Origin: Oricola nitratireducens
GTDB lineage: Bacteria; Pseudomonadota; Alphaproteobacteria; Rhizobiales; Rhizobiaceae
DNA length: 64,000 bases
Reading direction: 5' to 3'
NCBI RefSeq assembly: GCF_014904745.1
Contig: NZ_JACZCS010000023.1
Coordinates: 142,907 to 206,906, forward strand
Shown: piece by piece, positions 34,452-43,675 of the stretch
Layout: the number at the start of each line of letters is the position of its first letter
How positions within the stretch are numbered: the stretch's first letter is position 1
Position numbers and translations under genes: made by a program
The notes under the pieces: model-generated
Databases searched by the model: none
Told to the model about the DNA's origin: nothing
Seen by the model: only the letters and a program-made list of their open reading frames with translations

Positions 34452-36545
34452 CTATGCGGGCGCCTCTTTCCGAAGGTTCCACCAGAACAGGACCGCGAAC
34501 CCCGCCAGCGCGGAGATGTTCACCCAATGCGGGGCGGGCCACATCAGCGCCGAGCCGACGGCGAGGGTGACGAGGCGCTCGGCCAGGTTCATGCGGTTTT
34601 CCCAGTAGCCCTCGATGGCCGCCGCCACCGCCCACAGGCCGAAGACAGCGAAGGTGAAGATGTAGAGCATCTGCGGCCAGTCGCCGTTCAGGAACGGCGT
34701 GTAGGCGAACAGCAGCGGCACCAGATAGAGCCCCTTGGCGATCTTCCAGGCCGCGAAGCCGGTTTTCATCGGCGGGCTTCCGGCGATTGCCGCACCGGTG
34801 AAGGCGGCGAGGCAGACCGGCGGCGTAACGTTGGAATCCTGGCTCAGCCAGAAGATGATCATGTGCGCCGACAGCAACGCCACGGCCAGCACATGCGGCT
34901 GGAAGGCCTGGTCGTAGAGAAGCGACAGGCTCTCCAGTGGCAGCGCCGATATCATCGCCTGCGCTTCCGCCAGCGGCATCGGCGCGGCGAGGGCGGCCAT
35001 CTTTTCCGGCACGGCGAGCATGAAGATCGCCTTGGCGGCCTCGGGCAATTGCCCGGCGGCGAGCAGGTCGGCCAGTTGCGACTGCAGGATCAACTGGTAG
35101 AGCGCGGGCGCGGACAGGGTGCCGAGGACGATATAGGCGGCGGTAACCGGCAGGCCCATGCCGAGGACCAGCGAGGCGAGCGCGACGAGGACGAGGGCGA
35201 TCAGCAGATTGCCCTGCGACCAGGTCGAGATCATCAGCGAGAACGTGTTGCCGATGCCCGCCGTGGTGATGACGTTGACGATCAGGCCGACGCTGACGAG
35301 CAGGATCGCGGTCATGATCATGTTGCGCGCGCCGAGTTCCAGCGCCTCGACGATGCGGGCCGGGCCCATGCGGTTCGGCGTCAGCCAGGAGGCCGCGATG
35401 CAGGCGAGGATGGCGTAGCCGGCGGCATAGGTCGGCGTGTAGCCGCGCACGAGAAGGACGATCAGCAGCGCGACGGGAATGATGAAGGACGGACCGCCAT
35501 TGCGGAACACCTGGCCGAGACCGGGGCCTTCCTCCTCGGCCAGCGCGGTGGCGTCGGAGCGCTTGGCCTCGATGCGCACGAAGAAGGCGACGGTCAGGAA
35601 ATAGAGGATCGCAGGCAGGATCGAGACGGTGACGATGGTCGTGTAGGGGATCTGGGTGAAGGTCGCCATGACGAAGGCGCCGGCGCCCATGATCGGCGGC
35701 ATCAGCTGGCCGCCGGTGGATGCGGCCGCCTCGACGCCGGCGGCGAAGGTCGCGGGGAAGCCGGCGCGTTTCATCAGGGGTATGGTGATGACGCCGGTCG
35801 AGGCGGTGTTGGCGACGGCGGAGCCGGAGATGGTGCCGGTCAGGCCGCTCGACAGGACGGCGACGAAACCCGGCCCGCCGGTCATCCTGCCGGCGACGGC
35901 GCGGGAGATGTCGACGATGAACTCGCCGGCGCCGGATTTCAGAAGAAAGGCGCCGAAGAGGATGAACATGAAGACGTAGGTCGATGAAATGCGGGCGATC
36001 GTTCCGAACATGGCGTCGTCGCCATAGAGCGCGCGGAACAGCACGGTCTCGACATGCAGGCCGCCGAAGCGGAAGACGCCCGGCACGTACTGGCCCCACC
36101 AGGTGACATAGGTGAGCGCGAGCGCGATCAGCACGGGTATGATCCAGCCGGTGGTGCGGCGGGTGAATTCGAGCACGCCCAAAATGCAGAGCGCGCCGGC
36201 GAGCCAGTCCGACCAGATCAGGCGGACGCCGCGGTCGTAGATCGCCGTCTCCGCATTGACGACGTAGAGCGCGGCGACGGCGACGGCGACGCCGAAGGCG
36301 ATGTCGATGGTTCGGGCGAGGCGGGTTTTCGCCCAGTCGGCGGAGACGAAGGGCGACACCAGGACACAGAGAAGGACGAAGCCGGCGAAGTGGAAACCGT
36401 TCTGGGCAAGCGTCGAGACGTTGCCGAACGTGTTCATCCAGATATGGGCAAGCGAGATCACTACCGCGACGATCAGCGTGACCAAGCCAAGGCCGTGGCG
36501 GTGAAGGCCCGGCAGGCGGGATTGCGTCAGTGTCTCGGCGCGCAT
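34452..36545 (-). CDS. TRAP transporter permease, fused small and large subunits (TAXI type)
   Basis: 697 aa polytopic inner-membrane protein. The first ~170 residues (helices around VTLIVAVVISLAHIWMNTFG and FAGFVLLCVLV) correspond to DctQ; the rest is DctM-like with SGLTGTISGSAVANTASTGVITIPLMKRAGFPATFAAGVEAAASTGGQLMPPIMGAGAFVMA and VLGMGLPVTAAYIVLGTLSAPAL. This fused form is the standard partner of TAXI binding proteins, and the binding-protein gene is 124 bp upstream on the same strand. Uses an ion gradient to import an organic acid-type solute; ligand unknown. Confidence 0.95.
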   Translation of the reverse strand: MRAETLTQSRLPGLHRHGLGLVTLIVAVVISLAHIWMNTFGNVSTLAQNGFHFAGFVLLCVLVSPFVSADWAKTRLARTIDIAFGVAVAVAALYVVNAETAIYDRGVRLIWSDWLAGALCILGVLEFTRRTTGWIIPVLIALALTYVTWWGQYVPGVFRFGGLHVETVLFRALYGDDAMFGTIARISSTYVFMFILFGAFLLKSGAGEFIVDISRAVAGRMTGGPGFVAVLSSGLTGTISGSAVANTASTGVITIPLMKRAGFPATFAAGVEAAASTGGQLMPPIMGAGAFVMATFTQIPYTTIVTVSILPAILYFLTVAFFVRIEAKRSDATALAEEEGPGLGQVFRNGGPSFIIPVALLIVLLVRGYTPTYAAGYAILACIAASWLTPNRMGPARIVEALELGARNMIMTAILLVSVGLIVNVITTAGIGNTFSLMISTWSQGNLLIALVLVALASLVLGMGLPVTAAYIVLGTLSAPALYQLILQSQLADLLAAGQLPEAAKAIFMLAVPEKMAALAAPMPLAEAQAMISALPLESLSLLYDQAFQPHVLAVALLSAHMIIFWLSQDSNVTPPVCLAAFTGAAIAGSPPMKTGFAAWKIAKGLYLVPLLFAYTPFLNGDWPQMLYIFTFAVFGLWAVAAAIEGYWENRMNLAERLVTLAVGSALMWPAPHWVNISALAGFAVLFWWNLRKEAPA

Positions 36546-36669
36546 GGATGGCTCCCGCGTCTCAGGATCGAATGGAAAAGGATAACAGACGGCCGGCGCA
36601 ATCCGCGCATGCCGCCGGGACCGCTGGCCCCGGCGGGATCGTCACGGAGGAAAACCGGCCGGGACGCCC

Positions 36670-37692
36670 TTACTGCGCGATCAGGCTGTCAGGGATCTCG
36701 ATGCCCTGTTCCTTGTAGAAGCGCGCGGCGCCCGGATGCAGCGGGACGGGAAGCCCGGCAATCGCCTTTTCGAGCGCCATTGCCTTGGTCGCCGGATGGA
36801 TCGCCTGCAGGAAGGCCAGGTTCTCGTACATGGTCTTGGTGATCTGATAGACGTCCTCTTCCGGAACATCGGCGCTGGTCGCCAGGAAGTTCGGCTGGGC
36901 GATGGTCGTCACGTCCTTGTCGAGACCGGGATAGGTGCCGGCCGGGATGAGGAATTCGGTCCACAGGTTCTTGCCGCTGTTGGCCTTGTCGATCTCTTCG
37001 GGCGTGAAGCCGAGCAGCGTCACCTTGTCGCCCATCGCCGAGAAGAGCTGGGTGACGGCGGAAACCGGAACGCCGGCGGGCGTGCTCATGCCGACGGCCT
37101 TGCCGTTCTGGACCGCCTCGGCGCTCGGGCCGTAGCCGCCGTAGACGAGCTCGTAATCCTTGTCGATGTCGATGCCGAAGCCCGCCAGGATGGTGCGGTT
37201 GGAGCCGATCGTGCCGGAGTTCTGCGAGCCGAGCGCCATCGGTTCGCCCTTGAGCGCGACCATGTCCTCGATCGTGCCGGTCTTGGCCTTGTCGCTGTCG
37301 ATGACGAAATGCTCGACGTTCTGCCACAGCATCGAGACCGAGCGCAGGTTTTTCTGTGGACCGTCGGCCGCGATCGGGCCGGTGCCGGATCCGGCGTAAT
37401 AACCGTAAAGACCCTGCAGGATCGCGAACTGGGCTTCGCCGTCGCGCAGAAGCTTGACGTTCTCGCCGGAGCCGGCCGAGGAAATGGCCGACATGCCGAT
37501 CTTCTGTTTCGGTTCGAGCTTGACCTTGGTCAGGGTCGAGATGGCGACGCCGACGGGATAGTAGGTGCCGCCGGTGGAGGCGGTCGCCAGGATGTAGTTC
37601 TTCGGTTCCTGCGCCTGCGCGCCGAAGGAGACGGTGGCGGCGAGTGCCGTGCCGGCGATTGCGGTCAGAATCGTGCGTCGGGTGTGCGTCAT
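36670..37692 (-). CDS. TAXI-family TRAP transporter solute-binding protein
   Basis: 340 aa, ATG at 37692 with GGGAGGAAACC. Signal peptide MTHTRRTILTAIAGTALAAT...AQA, then the TAXI opening YILATASTGGTYYPVGVAISTLTK and the hallmark region SAGSGENVKLLRDGEAQFAILQGLYGYYA. Periplasmic binding subunit delivering the ligand (glutamate/2-oxoglutarate or other carboxylates in known TAXI systems) to the fused permease. A textbook sigma-54 promoter precedes it, and DctD/DctB-like regulators are encoded directly upstream, so expression is probably induced by the ligand. Confidence 0.95.
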   Translation of the reverse strand: MTHTRRTILTAIAGTALAATVSFGAQAQEPKNYILATASTGGTYYPVGVAISTLTKVKLEPKQKIGMSAISSAGSGENVKLLRDGEAQFAILQGLYGYYAGSGTGPIAADGPQKNLRSVSMLWQNVEHFVIDSDKAKTGTIEDMVALKGEPMALGSQNSGTIGSNRTILAGFGIDIDKDYELVYGGYGPSAEAVQNGKAVGMSTPAGVPVSAVTQLFSAMGDKVTLLGFTPEEIDKANSGKNLWTEFLIPAGTYPGLDKDVTTIAQPNFLATSADVPEEDVYQITKTMYENLAFLQAIHPATKAMALEKAIAGLPVPLHPGAARFYKEQGIEIPDSLIAQ

Positions 37693-37741
37693 GGTTTCCT
37701 CCCAATATGACGTTTCTCGGCGAATGCCGTCGGTTATTCTC

Positions 37742-37757
37742 TGCAAAGCCTGTGCCA
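37742..37757 (-). promoter_or_regulatory. Sigma-54 promoter of the TAXI-TRAP operon
   Basis: Minus strand TGGCACAGGCTTTGCA: GG and GC are separated by exactly 10 bases, matching TGGCAC-N5-TTGCA fully. Start predicted near 37731, giving a ~40-base leader. About 86-101 bp upstream lies the inverted repeat CGGCGG-AATC-CCGCCG (37843-37858), at the usual distance for an activator site of the DctD class; a second hairpin at 37876-37889 abuts the dctD stop and may be its terminator. Confidence 0.88.
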
Positions 37758-37897
37758 GACACGGGAGCGATCGGCGGCGCGAGGAAAATCAAGGGCTTGC
37801 GGGGCGATTTTCACGACGCGCATTGTTGCGGCGCGAAACAAGCGGCGGAATCCCGCCGTATGACGCCGCCCGGATGGCGGCGAACCGCCGGATCGGG

Positions 37898-39244
37898 TCA
37901 GGGCTGGCTGGTGTCGAGAATGCCGAGACGGGCGATCTTTTCGCCGAGCGTGCGGCGCGGGATCTGCAGGCGGCGCGCGGCTTCGGCCTGGTTGCCGCCG
38001 GCCTCCTTCAAGGCGCGGCGGATGATTTCGCTTTCGATGCGCGCCATGGTTTCGGCAAGGCCGGGCGCGGCCAGGGCCTGTTCGCCGCACGCGGCCTGTC
38101 GGGGCATGCCGTCGGACAGTCCGAGCGCAAAGCGGATGGCGAGCGATTTCAGCTCTCGCACATTGCCGGGCCAGTCATGGGCGAGGAGGGCGGTCAGAAG
38201 AGCTTCCGGCGCCTTGCGCGGCTGCAGCCCGTTGCGGGCGGCTTCCTCGGCGGCGAAATGCTCGAACAGGGCGATGACGTCGTTGCCGCGCTCGCGCAGC
38301 GGCGGCAGGTCGAGTTCGGAGGCGGCGAGGCGGTAATAGAGGTCGGGACGGAACCCGCCCTTGTCGCCGAGCGCCTTGAGGTCGGACTTGGTGGCGGCGA
38401 TGAAGCGCACGTCGAGCGGCAGCGGCGCGTTGCGGCCGAGAACCTCGACCTCGCGCTCCTGGATGACGCGCAACAGCCGGGTCTGCAGCGCCAGCGGCAT
38501 GGATTCGATCTCGTCGAGGAAGACGGTGCCGCCATTGGCGTAGACGAGCTTGCCCTCGCGCTCGCGATCGGCGCCGGTGAAGGCTCCCCTGGCATGGCCG
38601 AAGAGCTCGCTTTCGAAGATCGATTCCGGCACGGCGGCGCAATTGATCGCCACGAAGGGTTTTGCGGCGCGCGGCGACAGGTCGTGCAGCAGGTGCGCCG
38701 CCACCTCCTTGCCGGTACCGGTTTCGCCGCGCAGAAGAACGTCGATGTCGAGGCCGGCGAGCTGCAGCAGCTGTTCCCTGGCGCCCTGGATTGCCGCGCT
38801 TTGTCCGATCATGCGGCGGTCAAGGCCGGAGGCGTGGGCGAGCCGTCCGCGCAGGCGGGCCAGCTCGCGTGACAGGCGATTCTTTTCGCCGGCATTGCGC
38901 AGGACGACGACGAGGTGATCGGCGTCATAGGGTTTTTCGAGAAAATCATAGGCGCCGTCGCGCATGGCGGAGACGGCCATGGTGACGTCTCCGTGACCGG
39001 TCAGCAGGATCACCGGGACGCCGGCATGGTGTTCGGTGACATGGCGCAACAGGGCGAGGCCGTCCTCGCCGGGCATGCGGATGTCGGTGACGACGACGTC
39101 GGCGTCCTGGCGCGCCAATTGCGCCTTCGCTTCGGCGACATTGGCCGCCGTCGTCACGGAGAAGCCGCTGAGCGTCAGCCATTCGGCGGCCGAGCGGCGG
39201 ACCTCGGCCTCGTCGTCGACGAAGAGGATGCGGGTTTCGCTCAT
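37898..39244 (-). CDS. dctD: DctD-type sigma-54-dependent response regulator
   Basis: 448 aa. Receiver domain ~1-120 (ILFVDDEAEVRRSAAEW, phospho-Asp in VVTDIRMPGEDG), AAA+ domain ~145-375 with Walker A GETGTGKEV, the sigma-54-contacting loop ELFGHARGAFTGA, Walker B GGTVFLDEI and R-finger region, and a Fis-type HTH at the C-terminus (GGNQAEAARRLQIPRRTLGEKI). Activates RNA polymerase-sigma-54. Starts inside the stop of the sensor gene (ATGA). The sigma-54 promoter of the downstream transporter is its obvious target. The ligand may differ from C4-dicarboxylates. Confidence 0.93.
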   Translation of the reverse strand: MSETRILFVDDEAEVRRSAAEWLTLSGFSVTTAANVAEAKAQLARQDADVVVTDIRMPGEDGLALLRHVTEHHAGVPVILLTGHGDVTMAVSAMRDGAYDFLEKPYDADHLVVVLRNAGEKNRLSRELARLRGRLAHASGLDRRMIGQSAAIQGAREQLLQLAGLDIDVLLRGETGTGKEVAAHLLHDLSPRAAKPFVAINCAAVPESIFESELFGHARGAFTGADREREGKLVYANGGTVFLDEIESMPLALQTRLLRVIQEREVEVLGRNAPLPLDVRFIAATKSDLKALGDKGGFRPDLYYRLAASELDLPPLRERGNDVIALFEHFAAEEAARNGLQPRKAPEALLTALLAHDWPGNVRELKSLAIRFALGLSDGMPRQAACGEQALAAPGLAETMARIESEIIRRALKEAGGNQAEAARRLQIPRRTLGEKIARLGILDTSQP

Positions 39245-41049
39245 GCCGCGACGGTTTCGCTGCGGGCGGGATGCGGCGCGCCGGCCTTGCCGCCGCCGGC
39301 CACCGGCAGGCTGACGCGGACGCGGGTTCCGGCGCCGGGGGCGCTGTCGACGGCAAGCGTGCCGCCGAAGTCCTCGATGATCGAGTTGGAGATCGACAGG
39401 CCGAGGCCGAGGCCCTCGCCGGTCTCCTTGGTCGAAAAGAAGGGTTCGGTGACGCGGGAGAGATCGGTTTCGGAGATGCCGACACCGGTGTCGGCGATGC
39501 TCACGGCGACCACGCCGTCCTTCGTCTCGACGTAGACCGTGACGCGCCGCTCGTCGCGGCCGTCGACGGCATCGAGCGCGTTGATGAGAATGTTGAGAAA
39601 GACCTGTTCCAGGCGGACCGGACCGGCGCGCACGAAGGTCCGCGGCGCGCTCGCGCCGACGACGATCTCCGCGTCGGCGTCCCTGCGGCGCGGTTCGGCG
39701 AGACTGACGGCGGCGTCGATGCAGGACTGGATGTCGATATCGGCGAGCTTGCCGGCGTCGCGCTTGGCGAAGGTCTTGAGATGCTTGACCATGCGCTGCA
39801 TGCGGCGGACGGTCTCGCGGGCGTGGTCGAGCGCGGAGATCGTGCGTCCGGTATCGCCGGATTTGGTGTGGGCGCCGGCGGTCGCCAGCGTCATGTCCAT
39901 GGCGGCGAGCGGCTGCGAGACCTCGTGGACGATGGCCGCCGACATGCGCCCGAGCGCGGCGAGCTTGGCCGACTGGACGAGGCTTTCCTGGGCGTCGCGG
40001 AGATCCTTTTCGGCGCGCTTGCGCTCCTCGATCTCCTGGGCGAGCGCGGCGGTGCGCTCGGTGACCTTGGCTTCGAGTTCGGCGTTGCGGTCGAGTTTCA
40101 TGCGCAGGATGGAGCGGCGCTGGCGCATGATCACCAGTGCGCCGGCGATCAGCAGGGCGGCGGCGCCGGCGAGCACGCCGCCGGTCAGCGCCGCGCGACG
40201 GACGGGCGCAAGCGTGCTGGCGCTGACGAGGTGCCAATCGTTTTCGCCGGCCGGCAGGATGGAGACGATCGTGTCGCCCGCGGTGGCATGGCCGTTTTCA
40301 GATGCGGCCGCCAGGATTGCGGGGGAAAACAGCGGCGCGGCGGCTTCGAGGACGATGCCGGTATATTTGCGGCTTGCGGCGATACGCCGGCGGGCGTCCT
40401 CGCCGAGGCCTGAGAACGGCCGGTACTGCCAGTCCGGATCGCCGGCCAGGAACACGACGCCGTCGCGGTCCATCAGCGCGGTGCCCGGCGCGTTGTCGCG
40501 CCAGGCCTGGGCGAAGGTGGTCATGTCGACCTTGACGACGACGACGCCGGTGCCGGTTTCGCCGGCAATGCGCGACGACAGGAAGTAGCCGGGCCGGCCG
40601 GTGGTCGCGCCAACGGCGTAGAACTGGCCGCTGCCGGTCGCGATGGCGTCGCGGAAATAGGGGCGGAAGCCATAGTTCTGGCCGACGAAGGTCATCGGCG
40701 TGTCGAAATTGGAGGCGGCGATGGTCCGGCCGGTCTCGTCGAGGACGAAGAGTTCGTCGGCGTTGGTCTGGTCGCGGATGGTGGCGAGGAGGCGGTTGAC
40801 CAGCATGACGTGCGGCGGCGCCGACGGATCGTCGACCAGCAGGCGGATGCGATCGTCATGGCGCATGACGCGCGGCAGGTTGCGGAAGCGCTCGATCTCG
40901 CTGCGCAGCGACTGGCGGGCGAGCACGAGGTCGGTGCGCTGGACATCGGCAAGCTCGTCATAGGCCGACCGGTAGACCGCCTGCCAGGCCGCGAAACCGG
41001 CAACGAGCGCCGCGAGGGCGATGGCAATGAGAAACTGAAACTGGCGCAC
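39241..41049 (-). CDS. dctB: DctB-type sensor histidine kinase
   Basis: 602 aa, GTG start at 41049 (GGAAGAACCGC). Two membrane helices (FLIAIALAALVAGFAAW near the N-terminus and LTGGVLAGAAALLIAGALVIM at ~290) bracket a periplasmic double-PDC sensor domain of ~260 residues typical of DctB. Cytosolic coiled coil, then HisKA (MSAAIVHEVSQPLAAM, phospho-His ~382) and HATPase (NILINALDAVDG, DTGVGIS, GEGLGLGLSIS). Partner regulator DctD overlaps by 4 bases. Senses the periplasmic ligand, plausibly through or beside the TAXI-TRAP system. Confidence 0.93.
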   Translation of the reverse strand: MRQFQFLIAIALAALVAGFAAWQAVYRSAYDELADVQRTDLVLARQSLRSEIERFRNLPRVMRHDDRIRLLVDDPSAPPHVMLVNRLLATIRDQTNADELFVLDETGRTIAASNFDTPMTFVGQNYGFRPYFRDAIATGSGQFYAVGATTGRPGYFLSSRIAGETGTGVVVVKVDMTTFAQAWRDNAPGTALMDRDGVVFLAGDPDWQYRPFSGLGEDARRRIAASRKYTGIVLEAAAPLFSPAILAAASENGHATAGDTIVSILPAGENDWHLVSASTLAPVRRAALTGGVLAGAAALLIAGALVIMRQRRSILRMKLDRNAELEAKVTERTAALAQEIEERKRAEKDLRDAQESLVQSAKLAALGRMSAAIVHEVSQPLAAMDMTLATAGAHTKSGDTGRTISALDHARETVRRMQRMVKHLKTFAKRDAGKLADIDIQSCIDAAVSLAEPRRRDADAEIVVGASAPRTFVRAGPVRLEQVFLNILINALDAVDGRDERRVTVYVETKDGVVAVSIADTGVGISETDLSRVTEPFFSTKETGEGLGLGLSISNSIIEDFGGTLAVDSAPGAGTRVRVSLPVAGGGKAGAPHPARSETVAA

Positions 41050-41171
41050 GCGGTTCTTCCGGACAGCAAAAGCGAAAAACTAGAACCATCTTCGCCAACG
41101 CACAACATGGCGCGCGGCCGGCCTGGTTGCGGCAAACACACTGAACATTCACGTAAAACGCAAGATGCGCG

Positions 41172-41200
41172 TTGAAAGCGTCTCTGCGCATTCCTATAAC
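41172..41200 (+). promoter_or_regulatory. Sigma-70 promoter upstream of hflK
   Basis: TTGAAA (41172-41177), 17-base spacer, TATAAC (41195-41200). Transcription would start near 41206, only ~10 bases before the terminator-like hairpin at 41216. Confidence 0.65.
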
Positions 41201-41215
41201 AGGCCACAGAGAACG

Positions 41216-41243
41216 CCGCCGGATGCGTAATCCGGCGGTTTTT
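41216..41243 (+). terminator. Intrinsic terminator inside the hflK leader (possible attenuator)
   Basis: CCGCCGGAT (41216-41224) pairs perfectly with ATCCGGCGG (41230-41238), 5-base loop, then TTTTT. It sits between the promoter at 41172 and hflK at 41263; no plus-strand gene lies upstream for it to terminate, so it either attenuates hflKC or ends a very short RNA. Confidence 0.7.
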
Positions 41244-41262
41244 ACCATTTGAGAGGAACTGG

Positions 41263-42420
41263 ATGCCCTGGAGCAATCAGAACGGTGGCGGCGGCGGCCC
41301 TTGGGGCGGCGGCGGAGGTAACAATGGCGGCGGCGGCCCATGGGGGCAAGGTCCATCCGGACCGCGCGGACCGCAGAGGCCGGGCGGGCAACCGCCGGAT
41401 CTCGAGGAAATCATCCGGAAAGGCCAGGACCGTCTGAAACGCGCCATGCCGGGCGGCGGCGGCTCCAGCCCCGCATTGTTCGGCCTGATCGGCATCGCCC
41501 TCGTTGTGCTTTACTGCCTGCAGGCCTTCTACCAGGTCGACACCGACGAACGCGCCGTCGAGCTTGTCTTCGGCAAGCCGAAGGCGGAACTGTCCGGACC
41601 GGGCCTGCATTTCCACTTCTGGCCGATCGAAACCGTCGAGAAGGTGCAGATCGTCGAGAAGCAGATCGCCATCGGATCGGTCGGCGTCGGCCCGAATTCA
41701 GGCCTGATGCTGTCGGGCGACCAGAACATTGTCGACGTGCAGTTCGCGGTTCTGTTCGCGGTGGTCGATCCGGCCGCCTACCTGTTCAATGTCAAGGATC
41801 CCGACGAAATGGTCCGCCAGGTCGCCGAGAGCGCCATGCGCGAGATCGTCGGCCGCCGGCCGGCGCAGGACGTCTTCCGCGACAACCGTGCCGCAATCGC
41901 CACCGAAGTGCGTTCCTCGATGCAGGCGACGCTCGACGAATATGGCGCGGGCATATCGATCAACACGGTCTCGATCGAGGACGCCGCGCCGCCGCGCGAA
42001 GTGGCCGACGCCTTCGAGGAAGTGCAGCGCGCCGAGCAGAACGAAGACCAGTTCCGCGAGGAAGCCAACCAGTATTCGAACCAGAAACTGGGCGCGGCAC
42101 GCGGCCAGGCGGCGCAGATTCGCGAAGAAGCCGCGGCCTATGCGACCCGCGTCGTTCAGGAAGCCGAGGGTGAGGCGCAGCGCTTCATCTCCATCTACGA
42201 CCAGTACAAGCTGGCGCCCGAGGTCACGCGCAAGCGGCTGTTCCTCGAGACGATGGAACGCGTGCTGGGCAGTTCCAACAAGGTCATCATGGACGAGAAA
42301 GGCGGTAGCCAGGGGGTTATCCCGTATCTGCCGCTGCCCGAAATCCAGAACCGCAGCAAGACAAACGCCACGACCACCAACTCCACGACGACGTCGTCGA
42401 CGACCGGAGGCGCACAGTAA
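41263..42420 (+). CDS. hflK: FtsH protease modulator HflK
   Basis: 385 aa SPFH/band-7 protein. Gly/Asn/Pro-rich cytosolic N-terminus (~1-70), one membrane helix (ALFGLIGIALVVLYCLQAF, ~68-88), then the SPFH domain (QVDTDERAVELVFGKPKAELSGPGLHFHFWPIETVEKVQIV) and a long coiled coil (VQRAEQNEDQFREEANQY...), ending in a Thr/Ser-rich tail. With HflC it forms the cage around the FtsH protease in the inner membrane. hflC overlaps by one base (TAATG). AGAGGAACTGG precedes the ATG. Confidence 0.97.
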   Translation: MPWSNQNGGGGGPWGGGGGNNGGGGPWGQGPSGPRGPQRPGGQPPDLEEIIRKGQDRLKRAMPGGGGSSPALFGLIGIALVVLYCLQAFYQVDTDERAVELVFGKPKAELSGPGLHFHFWPIETVEKVQIVEKQIAIGSVGVGPNSGLMLSGDQNIVDVQFAVLFAVVDPAAYLFNVKDPDEMVRQVAESAMREIVGRRPAQDVFRDNRAAIATEVRSSMQATLDEYGAGISINTVSIEDAAPPREVADAFEEVQRAEQNEDQFREEANQYSNQKLGAARGQAAQIREEAAAYATRVVQEAEGEAQRFISIYDQYKLAPEVTRKRLFLETMERVLGSSNKVIMDEKGGSQGVIPYLPLPEIQNRSKTNATTTNSTTTSSTTGGAQ

Positions 42421-43334
42421 TGAGCACCAACAAGCTGACGATCATCGGCATCGCCATCGCCGTCGTCCTGATTACCCTTTACGCATCGGTTTTCGTGGTC
42501 AACGCACGCCAGCAGGCGATCGTCCTGCGTTTCGGCGAAATCCAGGACGTGCGGACAGAGCCGGGCCTCTATTTCAAGGCGCCCTTCGCGTTCGCCGGTT
42601 TCGATACCGTGCAGATCATCGAGGACCGCGTGTTGCGCCTCGACCTGTCGGACCAGCCGCCGGTACAGGTTTCGGGCGGCCGTTTCTACGAGGTCGACGC
42701 GTTCCTGACCTACAAGATCACCGATGCGCGCAGGTTCCGCGAAACGGTCTCCGGCAACCTCGACTCCGCCGCCGCCCGCCTGCGGACGCGTTTCGACGCC
42801 GCGCTGCGCCGGGTCTACGGCCTGCGCTCCTTCGAGGCGGCGCTGTCGGCGGAACGCAATGAGATGATGCGTGAGGTGCGCGACCTGATCCGGCCCGACG
42901 CCCAGTCACTCGGCCTGACGGTGGAAGACGTGCGCATCGTGCGCACCGACCTGACGGCGGAAGTCTCGCAGCAGACCTTCGACCGCATGAAGGCGGAACG
43001 TCTCGCCGAGGCCGAACGCATTCGTGCCCGCGGCCGCGAGACCGCGAGCCGGATCCGCGCGGTCGCCGACCGCCAGGTGGTCGAGATCGTCGCCGAAGCG
43101 CAACGCGAATCGGAAATCCTGCGCGGCGAGGGCGACGCCAAGCGAAACAAGATCTTCGCGGACGCGTTCGGCCGGGACACGCAATTCTTCGAGTTCTACC
43201 GCTCGATGGCCGCGTATCAGCGGGCGCTTGAGAATTCCGACACGACGATGGTGCTGTCGCCGGATTCGGAGTTCTTCAAGTTCTTCAAGAACGCCGACGG
43301 CACGCAGCCGCCCGCGGCCGCGCCGGCGCAGTAA
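42420..43334 (+). CDS. hflC: FtsH protease modulator HflC
   Basis: 304 aa. N-terminal signal-anchor (LTIIGIAIAVVLITLYASVFVV), SPFH domain (NARQQAIVLRFGEIQDVRTEPGLYFKAPFAFAGFDTVQIIEDRVLRLD) and a coiled coil with RMKAERLAEAERIRARGRETASRIRA, ending DSEFFKFFKNADG. Partner of HflK; the complex regulates FtsH-mediated turnover of membrane proteins. Followed by a DUF2065 gene and degP, the usual alphaproteobacterial order. Confidence 0.97.
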   Translation: MSTNKLTIIGIAIAVVLITLYASVFVVNARQQAIVLRFGEIQDVRTEPGLYFKAPFAFAGFDTVQIIEDRVLRLDLSDQPPVQVSGGRFYEVDAFLTYKITDARRFRETVSGNLDSAAARLRTRFDAALRRVYGLRSFEAALSAERNEMMREVRDLIRPDAQSLGLTVEDVRIVRTDLTAEVSQQTFDRMKAERLAEAERIRARGRETASRIRAVADRQVVEIVAEAQRESEILRGEGDAKRNKIFADAFGRDTQFFEFYRSMAAYQRALENSDTTMVLSPDSEFFKFFKNADGTQPPAAAPAQ

Positions 43335-43346
43335 TCCGGCGCGCCC

Positions 43347-43535
43347 ATGACGCTATTCCTGACAGCCCTCGGTCTCATGCTTGTGATCGAGGGCTTCTTT
43401 TACGGCGGGATACCCTCGTTCGCGAAGCGGATGGCGGCCATGCTGCTCGCCACGCCCGACGAGGTTCTGCGCAAGGCGGGAATCAGCGCGGCCCTGCTTG
43501 GCTTGGCGCTGATCTGGCTGGCGCATTTCATTTGA
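43347..43535 (+). CDS. DUF2065 small membrane protein
   Basis: 62 aa, two hydrophobic helices (FLTALGLMLVIEGFFYGGI and ISAALLGLALIWLAHFI) joined by PSFAKRMAAMLLATPDEVLRKAG, the DUF2065/YjeT pattern. It commonly follows hflC. Function unknown; probably an accessory of the HflKC membrane complex. Starts 12 bp after hflC. Confidence 0.92.
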   Translation: MTLFLTALGLMLVIEGFFYGGIPSFAKRMAAMLLATPDEVLRKAGISAALLGLALIWLAHFI

Positions 43536-43675
43536 CGCCGGATTGCTTCACAATCCGGCCATGCACGTCACTTATCCGTGACTTTCCCGTTGTGCCGGGC
43601 GCAAGGCGCTTTATGTTCCGCGTGACGCATCGCCCGCGGACCGGGTATCCGCGCAATCTCTAGGAGGCAGCCACG

